Origin: JANMQK01 sp031370485
GTDB taxonomy: Bacteria > Acidobacteriota > Polarisedimenticolia > Gp22-AA2
Assembly: GCA_031370485.1 (NCBI GenBank)
Contig: JANMQK010000304.1
Span: 1 to 15,727 of the forward strand
Length of the DNA: 15,727 nucleotides
Direction: 5' to 3'
The notes beneath the pieces were generated by a model that was given only the letters and a program-made list of their open reading frames with translations, was not told the DNA's origin and made no database searches. A program made the position numbers and the translations under genes. Of this stretch, positions 1-6,101 are shown one piece after another (the first letter of the stretch is position 1; the number at the start of each line of letters is the position of its first letter).

Positions 1-363
1 TCCCGACTCTGGACGCAGAGCCTCAGCCGGCGACTCGGCTACCAGATGGACTCGGAGTTCTATGGCACCCCCTACTTCATCGACCAGGTCCAGGCGATCC
101 TGCCCACCCTCACGCTCGAGAAGGTCAACGCGGCGATCAAAGCGCACCTGAACGCCCGGAACATCAAGGTCGCCATCGTGACCGAGGGGGCCGAGGAGCT
201 GCGGCAGACCCTTCTGTCGGGGAAGCCGACGCCGATCACCTACCAGACGCCGACGACCGATGAGAGGCTACTGGCCGAGGATAAAGAGATCGAATCGTTC
301 CCCCTGCCGCTCGACCCGGAGAGAGTCAGGGTCGTCAAGGCCCAGAGCCTGTTTGAGCGCTGA
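1..363 (+). CDS. M16 (insulinase/pitrilysin-like) peptidase, C-terminal fragment
   Basis: The frame is open from the first base of the window and stops at TGA 361-363, so only the last 120 codons are present. The visible protein reads SLSRRLGYQMDSEF, then an YFIDQVQAILPTLTLEKVNA segment and NIKVAIVTEGAEELRQTLLSG. This resembles the end of the second, non-catalytic domain of M16 peptidases, where a helix (LTLEKVNAAIKAHL) precedes a strand of the type 'VAIVT'. The zinc-binding HxxEH motif would lie upstream, outside the window, so it is impossible to say whether this copy is catalytic. The last 11 bases overlap the probable TTG start of the deacetylase gene, which suggests co-transcription and translational coupling. 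The family call rests on the C-terminal pattern only; the partial nature and the reading frame are certain. Confidence 0.7.
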   Translation, partial: SRLWTQSLSRRLGYQMDSEFYGTPYFIDQVQAILPTLTLEKVNAAIKAHLNARNIKVAIVTEGAEELRQTLLSGKPTPITYQTPTTDERLLAEDKEIESFPLPLDPERVRVVKAQSLFER

Positions 364-1318
364 GATCCGCAGGCCGGGCCGGGTTGCTTTCCTGTACCAC
401 GAGGCCTGCCTGGGACACGACGCCGGGCCGGGCCACCCGGAGCGCCCCGCCCGGGTCCGCGCGATCCACGATCACCTGGTGGAGCGCGGCATCCTGGACC
501 GCCTGTTGAAGATCACCCCCGAACCCTGCCCCGAGAAGGCAATCGCCCGCGTCCACGACCCGGACTACATCGAGGCCGTGCGCGAGGCCTGCCGGCGCGC
601 GCCGTGGCGGCTCGACCCGGACACGGCGGTGTCCTTGGGGTCCTGGGACGCGGCCCTCCTGGCGGCGGGCGGGGCGATCGCCGCCTGCGACGCGGTTGTC
701 ACGGGCAGGGCCGGGGCCGCGTTCGTGGCCTGCCGGCCGCCGGGGCACCACGCCGAGCGGGACCGCGCGATGGGGTTCTGCCTGTTCAATAACGTCGCGA
801 TCGCGGCCCGCCACACGCAGGCGGCCCACGCGATCGAGCGCGTGCTGATCGTCGACTGGGACGTGCACCACGGCAACGGCACGCAGCACACCTTCGAGGA
901 AGACGAGACCGTCTTCTACTTCAGCACGCACCAGTATCCCTTCTATCCCGGGACGGGCGCGCGCGGGGAGATCGGCCGCGGCAAAGGCCGCGGCTTCACC
1001 CTGAACGTGCCGATGGCCGCAGGGAGCGGCGATGAGGAGTACCTGCGCGTATTCCGGGAGATCCTGCTCCCGGCGATCAACTCCTTCGGCCCCGATCTGA
1101 TCCTGATCTCGGCCGGCTTCGACGCTCACCGGGACGACCCGCTGGCCTCGATGGAGGTCACAGACGTTGGGTACGGCCGCATGACCTCCATTGTCCGCGA
1201 GGCCGCTCAGAGGCATTGCGGCGGGCGGATCGTATCGGTGCTCGAGGGGGGCTATGATGCGCGGGCGCTCGGCGCTTCGGCCGCGGCGCACATCGAGGCG
1301 CTCGAAGGACGGGACTGA
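353..1318 (+). CDS. Histone deacetylase / acetylpolyamine amidohydrolase family protein (class II-like)
   Basis: Zinc-dependent deacetylase of the arginase/HDAC fold, 321 aa if started at TTG 353. Seen, numbering from that start: GPGHPERP near 26-32, the catalytic His pair in RPPGHHAE (H132, H133), zinc ligands D170 and H172 in DWDVHHGNGT, zinc ligand D257 in SAGFDAH, and the transition-state Tyr Y301 in LEGGYD. All key residues are intact, so an active enzyme is expected. The PPGHHAE...GFCLFNN block looks most like class II HDACs and bacterial HDAC-like amidohydrolases. The start is uncertain: an in-frame ATG at 260 would overlap the upstream peptidase by about 100 bases and adds an Arg/Ser-rich non-conserved stretch, whereas TTG 353 overlaps by only 11 bases. 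The stop is 2 bases before the decarboxylase ATG. Bacterial members act on acetylated amines or polyamines, small molecules or proteins; which applies here is unknown. Confidence 0.9.
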   Translation: MSAEIRRPGRVAFLYHEACLGHDAGPGHPERPARVRAIHDHLVERGILDRLLKITPEPCPEKAIARVHDPDYIEAVREACRRAPWRLDPDTAVSLGSWDAALLAAGGAIAACDAVVTGRAGAAFVACRPPGHHAERDRAMGFCLFNNVAIAARHTQAAHAIERVLIVDWDVHHGNGTQHTFEEDETVFYFSTHQYPFYPGTGARGEIGRGKGRGFTLNVPMAAGSGDEEYLRVFREILLPAINSFGPDLILISAGFDAHRDDPLASMEVTDVGYGRMTSIVREAAQRHCGGRIVSVLEGGYDARALGASAAAHIEALEGRD

Positions 1319-1320
1319 CG

Positions 1321-2847
1321 ATGGCGGCGAGGAAGAGCGCAGGCGGACGGAAAGCCGTGGGCGGCGCGGGACGCTGGTACGGTGCGGGGCGCAGGGGCCG
1401 CCCGCTCCCCAAGGACGCAAAAAGTCTCGAGATGTCGGGAAGGGCGATGCGGTCCGCGACCTCCGAGTGCGCCCGTTTCGCCATACGGCACATCGAGTCG
1501 CTCGCGCGGCAGCCCTCCTGGGACCTGGAGGACGCCCGCGAGGTCGCCGACGGCTTCCGTGAAGCCCCTCCCGAGACCGGGGTGCCGGTCGCCGGACTCT
1601 TGAAGCGGCTGGCCCTGGGTGTGCCCAAATCGTTCAACACCGCCGGCCCCGGCTACCTGGCCTACATCCCGGGCGGGGGGCTCTACCCGGCGGCCCTGGG
1701 GGACTACCTGGCGCTCTCGGTCAACCGCTTCGTCGGGATGTGGAATGCCGCCCCGGCGCTGGTGCAGATCGAGACCACGGTCATCGACTGGCTGCGCCAG
1801 ATGGTCGGCTACCCCGCAGGGGCCCGCGGGATCCTGACCAGCGGCGGCTCGATCTCGAATCTCATCGCCATCGTGACGGCGCGGCGCGCGCGGCTGCCGG
1901 AGAACTTCCTGAAAGGGGTCCTCTACATGTCGGAGGAGTCGCACCACTCGCTCGGGAAGGCGGCGCTCCTCGCCGGGTTCTCGATGCGCAATATCAGGAC
2001 CCTCCCGGTGGACGAGCGTTTCCGGCTGCGGCCCGAGGCCCTCGACGAGGCGGTGCGCATCGACCGCGAGCGCGGCCTGCTGCCGTTTCTCGCCGTGGCG
2101 AATGCGGGCACGACGAACACCGGGGCCATCGACCCGGTCCCGGAGATGGCGGCAATCTGCGAGCGGCACGGCCTTTGGCTGCACGTGGACGGCGCCTACG
2201 GGGGGTTCTTCCGCCTGGCGCCGGGGGGGGAGACCCTCCTCCCGGGTCTGGAGCGCGCCGACTCGCTGACGCTCGACCCCCACAAGGGACTGTTCCTGCC
2301 CTACGGCACCGGGTGCCTGCTGGTGCGCGACGCCAATGCCCTCCGACGGGCGCACGAGGCCCGCCCGGGGTACCTGCAGGACCTCGACGAGCCGGAGGAC
2401 GCCGTCAATTTCGCGGACCACTCCCCCGAGCTGTCACGCGAATTCCGGGGACTGAGGCTCTGGCTGCCGCTCAAGATGTTCGGTGTCGCGGCCTTTCGCG
2501 ACAACCTGCGCGAGAAGCTCGAACTGGCGCGCTGGGCCTGCGACGAGCTGTGTGGGGAGGCGGCGTTCGAGTGCCTCGACCAGCCGCAGTTGTCGATCGT
2601 GGCCTTCCGCGCGACGGGCGGGGGTTCGGACGCCGACGAGCGCGGCCAGCGCATCCTGAACGCCGTCAACGGGTACCGGAGGGTCTTCCTGTCCAGCACG
2701 ACGCTCCAGGGACGGTTCGTCCTGCGGCTGTGCGTGCTGAGCTTCAGGACCCACGGGCGGGAGGTGGCGATGGCTGTCGAGGATCTGCGGCGCGCGGCGC
2801 GCGGCGAGGCCCGCAGGCGGGCGGCGCCGCGGGGGAAAAGGGGCTAG
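1321..2847 (+). CDS. Pyridoxal-dependent group II decarboxylase
   Basis: A 508-aa PLP enzyme of the aromatic-L-amino-acid/glutamate decarboxylase family, which removes CO2 from an amino acid to give an amine. Seen: the phosphate-binding loop TSGGSISN (173-180), SEESHHS with the His (H208) that stacks on the PLP ring, NAGTTNTGAIDP (261-272), HVDGAYGG with the Asp (D290) that binds the pyridine nitrogen, and LDPHKG with Schiff-base Lys K322. All are intact. The first 36 residues are Gly/Arg/Lys-rich and look non-conserved, so the true start may be ATG 1432 or ATG 1447; 1321 is kept because it sits 2 bases after the deacetylase stop. Substrate specificity cannot be read. Pairing with an HDAC-family deacetylase hints at amine or polyamine chemistry (inference). 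The stop codon lies inside the CTAG shared with the convergent regulator gene. Confidence 0.9.
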   Translation: MAARKSAGGRKAVGGAGRWYGAGRRGRPLPKDAKSLEMSGRAMRSATSECARFAIRHIESLARQPSWDLEDAREVADGFREAPPETGVPVAGLLKRLALGVPKSFNTAGPGYLAYIPGGGLYPAALGDYLALSVNRFVGMWNAAPALVQIETTVIDWLRQMVGYPAGARGILTSGGSISNLIAIVTARRARLPENFLKGVLYMSEESHHSLGKAALLAGFSMRNIRTLPVDERFRLRPEALDEAVRIDRERGLLPFLAVANAGTTNTGAIDPVPEMAAICERHGLWLHVDGAYGGFFRLAPGGETLLPGLERADSLTLDPHKGLFLPYGTGCLLVRDANALRRAHEARPGYLQDLDEPEDAVNFADHSPELSREFRGLRLWLPLKMFGVAAFRDNLREKLELARWACDELCGEAAFECLDQPQLSIVAFRATGGGSDADERGQRILNAVNGYRRVFLSSTTLQGRFVLRLCVLSFRTHGREVAMAVEDLRRAARGEARRRAAPRGKRG

Positions 2848-4214
2848 TTGTTGCGGTTCTTGCTCCAGCGGTCGTGGGTGTTGCTGTGCTTGTGGACCTT
2901 GTAGTTCATCACCCGGCTGCTGATCCCCAGGAGCTTGGCGGCTTCCTTCTGCACCCAGTTGCTGCGCTTCAGGGCCTCGAGGAGCGCGGTCTTTTCGAGC
3001 TGCTCGAGATTGAGAAGGTCGGCGGCGAGCTGAGGGGTCATGTTGATGCTGTGCTCGCTCCCGAGAAGCGTCAGGTCGACCGGGTGGATGACCTCGCCCT
3101 CGCACATCAGAACCGCCCGCTCAACGGTGTTCTCCAGCTCGCGGACGTTCCCGGGCCAGCGGTGTTCCTGGAGCCGCGCGATCGAATCCGCAGAGAAGCT
3201 TGCGACCTTGCGCCGCAGCTCGCGGGCGAATTGCTTCAGGAAATGCTCCGCCAGCGGAACGATGTCCTCGACCCGCTCCCTGAGAGGCGGCACCGTGAGG
3301 TTCACCACGTTCAGTCTGTAGTACAGGTCCTCGCGGAAACGTCCGTCCTTGATGGCGGCTTCCAGGTTGATGTTGGTGGCGGCGATCATCCTGACATCCA
3401 CCTTGATCGTCCGGTTCCCGCCCAGGCGCTCGAACTCCTGGTTCTGGATGGCGCGCAGCACCTTGGCCTGGGTGTTCGCGCTCATGTTCCCGACCTCGTC
3501 CAGGAACAGCGTGCCGTCGTTGGCCATCTCGAACCGCCCGATGCGCATCTGGTCGGCCCCGGTGAACGCCCCCTTCTCGTGCCCGAACAGCTCGCTCTCC
3601 AGCAGGTTGTCGGGGAGAGAGGCGCAGTTCATCCGGACGAACGCAGCGTCGCGGCGGGAGGAGTGCCTGTGGATGGCCTCGGCGACCCGTTCCTTGCCGG
3701 TGCCGGTCTCCCCCTGGATCAGGACGGTGGCGCTGGACCCGGCAACCTTGTCGATCATCTTGAAGATCTCTTTCATGACCGGCGACGGCCCTATGAGACC
3801 GTACTGATCGGACCGGTCGGCCTGCGGCTCGGTCATCGAGGTCAGGCGGCAGACCAGCCGCTGGTGCTCCATCGCCCGCTGGACCTTCATCTCGATCGCC
3901 TCGAGCGAGAGCGGCTTCTGGACATAGTCGAACGCCCCGGAGCGCATCGCCTCGGCGGCCCCCGAGCCGTTCTCGCCGGTGACGATCACCACGGTGCGGG
4001 CGTTCGTGGCCCGGGCCTTTTTCAGGATCTCGAGCTCTTCGGAGCCGCCCATCCGGAAGCCGGCGATGACGACATCGTAGATATGCTTCTCGATCCGATC
4101 GAGCGCCTCTTTGCCGTTCTGCGCCACGTGGACGTTGAACCCCCCCCGGCTCATCGCCTGGACGAGTCCGTCGCGCAGGGACTTGTCGTCCTCAGCAACC
4201 AGTATGTTTTTCAT
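2844..4214 (-). CDS. Sigma-54-dependent response regulator, NtrC family, with degenerate receiver
   Basis: A 456-aa transcription activator for RNA polymerase-sigma-54. Domains: receiver about 1-118 (ILVAEDD; T79; K100 in VQKPLS), AAA+ ATPase about 138-370 and a Fis-type helix-turn-helix about 405-445. The ATPase has Walker A GETGTGK (168-174), the sigma-54-contacting loop GAFTGA (215-220), Walker B GTLFLDE (234-240) and WPGNVREL (353-360), all intact. The phosphoacceptor position, normally Asp in a 'DxxMP'-like context, is Gly52 in DVVIAGFRMGG, so canonical phosphorylation should not occur. ATG 4214 is chosen because the receiver begins right there and GGAGGGG lies about 10 bases upstream; a longer open frame to 4343 adds non-conserved residues and crosses the promoter. 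No histidine kinase gene is adjacent. The 3' end overlaps the convergent decarboxylase gene by 4 bases. Confidence 0.96.
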   Translation of the reverse strand: MKNILVAEDDKSLRDGLVQAMSRGGFNVHVAQNGKEALDRIEKHIYDVVIAGFRMGGSEELEILKKARATNARTVVIVTGENGSGAAEAMRSGAFDYVQKPLSLEAIEMKVQRAMEHQRLVCRLTSMTEPQADRSDQYGLIGPSPVMKEIFKMIDKVAGSSATVLIQGETGTGKERVAEAIHRHSSRRDAAFVRMNCASLPDNLLESELFGHEKGAFTGADQMRIGRFEMANDGTLFLDEVGNMSANTQAKVLRAIQNQEFERLGGNRTIKVDVRMIAATNINLEAAIKDGRFREDLYYRLNVVNLTVPPLRERVEDIVPLAEHFLKQFARELRRKVASFSADSIARLQEHRWPGNVRELENTVERAVLMCEGEVIHPVDLTLLGSEHSINMTPQLAADLLNLEQLEKTALLEALKRSNWVQKEAAKLLGISSRVMNYKVHKHSNTHDRWSKNRNN

Positions 4215-4269
4215 GACCGCCGACCCCTCCGGGAGGCTTCCAGATCGATGACGTCCAGCACCACGCGTC

Positions 4270-4297
4270 AATATAAATTTGAAAGATCGAGAGTCAA
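4270..4297 (-). promoter_or_regulatory. Sigma-70-like promoter of the sigma-54 activator gene
   Basis: On the minus strand TTGACT (4292-4297) is followed after 16 bases by TATATT (4270-4275). Each hexamer matches the sigma-70 consensus at 5 of 6 positions, in an AT-rich island that contrasts with the surrounding GC-rich DNA. Transcription would start near 4263, giving a leader of about 50 bases to ATG 4214. Confidence 0.7.
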
Positions 4298-4346
4298 GCG
4301 ATGCGGGCCCGTAAATAGCTGGATCTTCCTGGAGGTGGAGCAAATC

Positions 4347-4364
4347 GCGTCAATGCTCTGACGC
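4347..4364 (-). terminator. Inverted repeat after the S24/S26 peptidase gene (weak terminator or operator)
   Basis: GCGTCA and TGACGC form a perfect 6-bp stem with a 6-base loop, 3 bases beyond the peptidase stop codon. The run after the stem is only GATTTGC, not a real U-tract, so it would be a poor intrinsic terminator. The same arrangement could serve as an operator about 50 bp upstream of the activator -35 box. The 9-mer CGCGTCAAT of its left arm recurs at 4264-4272, next to that promoter's -10 box. Confidence 0.35.
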
Positions 4365-4367
4365 GGA

Positions 4368-4919
4368 TCAGACGCCCCGCTGTGGCAGGAGGAGGGAAAC
4401 TGTCCTCTCGGCGAAGGCGAACAGGGCGCGGGCGGCACGACCCAGCCGTCCGGGGGGCCGGTCGCGGGGCGGCGCCGGGAGGATACGAAGGAGCCGTCTG
4501 GCGGCGTGACAGGCGCGGTAGAACATCGTCAGTGCGTCCGGCTCGATCGCGATCACCCGTTCGAGGCCCTTTCTCCGGCCCGGGACCTCCACCGCGACCA
4601 CGAGCGCCAGGACCGCTCCCGGGTCGACCCGCTCGCGCAGACGGTTGTAATCTCCGCGGAACACCAGCCTCTCGCCCGACGCGTCGCGCTCCCTCCAGAC
4701 CAGGCGGTGGATGGTCAGGTAGTGCTCACCGCGGAACACGGCGATGTCTCCGACCTTGAGGTTCTCCCCGCGGGCCGGTCTCAGATAGACGCGCCACCCC
4801 ATCTGGAGGGTGGGGTACATGCTGTTCCCGTTCACCGCGATGACCGCGGATCCGGTGCGAGCGAGTGAGGCGGCGAGCAGGTCGGCAGTGACCGGGGCGT
4901 CGCTGAGGTTGAGTTTCAT
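4368..4919 (-). CDS. S24/S26-family serine peptidase-like protein without a membrane anchor
   Basis: A 183-aa protein with a LexA/signal-peptidase-type fold. Seen: GNSMYPTL with the presumptive nucleophile S33, the strand KVGDIAVFRG (56-64), YLTIHRLV with H71 where signal peptidase I has its catalytic Lys, and RGDYN with D90. The Ser plus His arrangement resembles the S26B (SipW / ER-archaeal) signal peptidases more than bacterial LepB. There is no hydrophobic membrane segment before the Ser and none clearly at the C-terminus, so it may be soluble and not a standard signal peptidase. The start is ATG 4919: sequence further upstream runs into yvcK. The gene begins 37 bases after yvcK, with only a weak AGGCG ribosome site and a TACAAT at 4930-4935 lacking a convincing -35. 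Related small S26-like proteins process peptides or repressors; the substrate here is unknown. Confidence 0.78.
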   Translation of the reverse strand: MKLNLSDAPVTADLLAASLARTGSAVIAVNGNSMYPTLQMGWRVYLRPARGENLKVGDIAVFRGEHYLTIHRLVWRERDASGERLVFRGDYNRLRERVDPGAVLALVVAVEVPGRRKGLERVIAIEPDALTMFYRACHAARRLLRILPAPPRDRPPGRLGRAARALFAFAERTVSLLLPQRGV

Positions 4920-4956
4920 TGTCGCGCCTATTGTACGACGGCCGAGCCGGGCGGAC

Positions 4957-6000
4957 TCAGGCCCGGGGACCGGTGCGCTTCCGCCGCACCGCGGTCCGAC
5001 CCCCCGGCGCGGTCCGCTCCCTCGGGTGGAGCACCGCGATCCGGAGCAGCGCGCGGGCCAGTTTTCCCTCGTGGTGCCGGATCTTGAGCGGCCCGAGGTC
5101 CTCCCGCAGGAGATTGCGTTCAATCGGCCGGACGCCCAGCGCGCGGATCGACTGCGGGAGAGGATCGATCGGCCGGGCCCCCTCGCGCGCGTAGCGCCGC
5201 TTCAGCGCGGGCCGGATCGGCGCGCGGTTCGCGAGGTAATAGTCGACCAGGCCCGGCCCCGCGATCCTGTGGATCGCCTCGATGTGGTCGCCGGAGGAGA
5301 AGCCGTCCGTCTCTCCCGGCTGGGTCATGAGGTTCCCGACCAGGACGCGCGCCGCCCCCGACGAGGCGATGGCGCGCGCCACACCGCGCACGAGGAGATT
5401 CGGCATCAGACTCGTGAACAGGCTTCCGGGGCCCAGCACGATCAGGTCGGCTTCCCGCAGCGCGGCGAGGACCCCGGGCGCGGGACGGGGTGAGGGGGGG
5501 TCGGTGCCGATGGTGGCGATGGGGGCGCCGTTCCGGGGGATGAGCGACTCGCCGCGGACAACCCGTCCATCCGCCAGGCGGGCCTCGAGGACGACACTTT
5601 CGAGGGTCGAGGGGAGGATCCGCCCGCGGATCGCCAGTACCTGCCCGGAGGTCTCGATCGCCTTGAGGTAGCTCTTGCAGCATTCGGCCAGGGCGGTGAG
5701 GATCAGGTTCCCTACCGAGTGCCCTCCCAGGCCGTCCTCCCCCCGGTAGCGGTACTGGAACAGCCGCGACATCAGCGGCTCGTTTTCCGAGAGCGCCACC
5801 AGGCAGTTCCTGATGTCGCCCATCGGGAGGACGTTGTAATCCCGCCGCAGCCGGCCGCTGCTTCCGCCGTCGTCGGCGACAGTGACGATGCCGGTCAGGG
5901 TGCCCCCGCCCGCCCCGAGGCAGCGCTTGAGTCCCCGGAGCACCAGCGGCAGGCCGGTCCCGCCCCCCAGAGCGACGACCTTCAGGCCCCGGGGTATCAA
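4957..6000 (-). CDS. yvcK: YvcK/CofD-family protein (gluconeogenesis factor, cell-envelope carbon regulator)
   Basis: A cytosolic Rossmann-like protein of the CofD/YvcK family; YvcK binds UDP-sugars and is needed for normal cell wall and morphology on gluconeogenic carbon sources. Seen, numbering from TTG 6000 (347 aa): the nucleotide loop VALGGGTG (9-16), VADDGGSSGRLR (41-52), GHSVGNL (93-99), GPGSLFTSLMPNLL (190-203) and NLMTQPGETDGFSSGDH (223-239). These are YvcK-type signatures rather than those of the F420 enzyme CofD, and no F420 genes are nearby. Two starts are possible. TTG 6000 has a perfect GGAGGT 6 bases upstream; ATG 6015 adds MGGPQ and has no clear ribosome site. A promoter-like sequence and a palindrome lie just upstream, so the gene can probably be expressed separately from the GWxTD gene. 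The C-terminal tail from about 320 is Arg-rich. Confidence 0.94.
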   Translation of the reverse strand: MIPRGLKVVALGGGTGLPLVLRGLKRCLGAGGGTLTGIVTVADDGGSSGRLRRDYNVLPMGDIRNCLVALSENEPLMSRLFQYRYRGEDGLGGHSVGNLILTALAECCKSYLKAIETSGQVLAIRGRILPSTLESVVLEARLADGRVVRGESLIPRNGAPIATIGTDPPSPRPAPGVLAALREADLIVLGPGSLFTSLMPNLLVRGVARAIASSGAARVLVGNLMTQPGETDGFSSGDHIEAIHRIAGPGLVDYYLANRAPIRPALKRRYAREGARPIDPLPQSIRALGVRPIERNLLREDLGPLKIRHHEGKLARALLRIAVLHPRERTAPGGRTAVRRKRTGPRA

Positions 6001-6006
6001 CTGAGG

Positions 6007-6012
6007 ACCTCC
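6007..6012 (-). promoter_or_regulatory. Ribosome binding site favouring the TTG start of yvcK
   Basis: GGAGGT on the minus strand is separated by CCTCAG (6 bases) from TTG 5998-6000. It lies downstream of the in-frame ATG 6013-6015, which itself has no purine-rich site at the right distance. This supports initiation at TTG. Confidence 0.6.
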
Positions 6013-6041
6013 CATGCGGGGAAGAATTGCAGCGCGCGGGG

Positions 6042-6071
6042 AATATAGGGACGCGCCCCGGGGGCCGTCAA
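6042..6071 (-). promoter_or_regulatory. Sigma-70-like promoter of yvcK
   Basis: TTGACG (6066-6071) and TATATT (6042-6047) on the minus strand are separated by 18 bases, and each matches consensus at 5 of 6 positions. Predicted start near 6035. The -35 box lies inside the palindrome 6064-6080. Confidence 0.65.
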
Positions 6072-6080
6072 CATGACGGC
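6064..6080. repeat. Perfect palindrome over the yvcK -35 box
   Basis: GCCGTCAACATGACGGC has 7-base arms around a 3-base centre. It lies 22 bases beyond the GWxTD stop codon and covers the whole -35 hexamer of the yvcK promoter. No T-run follows on the minus strand, so an operator is more likely than an intrinsic terminator, although a role in ending the GWxTD transcript cannot be excluded. Confidence 0.6.
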
Positions 6081-6101
6081 AGGCTGCCGCGCAAGGCGTC
6101 G

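Noticed and set aside
260..352. ATG 260 as start of the deacetylase
   Set aside because: It would overlap the peptidase gene by about 100 bases and adds a non-conserved Arg/Ser-rich segment; TTG 353 gives a short overlap and starts close to the conserved domain.
1740..4361. Plus-strand open frame of 873 codons crossing the decarboxylase and the activator
   Set aside because: It runs over two well-supported genes in other frames, has the Arg/Ala/Gly/Pro-rich composition of GC-rich shadow translation and shows no recognisable domain.
4920..5123. Upstream extension of the S24/S26 peptidase into yvcK
   Set aside because: The extension is antisense-like low-complexity sequence that overlaps the well-conserved end of yvcK in another frame.
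4957..6000. CofD (F420 biosynthesis) as the identity of the yvcK gene
   Set aside because: The VADDGGSSGRLR and PGETDGFSSGDH motifs fit the YvcK branch, and there are no other F420 genes nearby.
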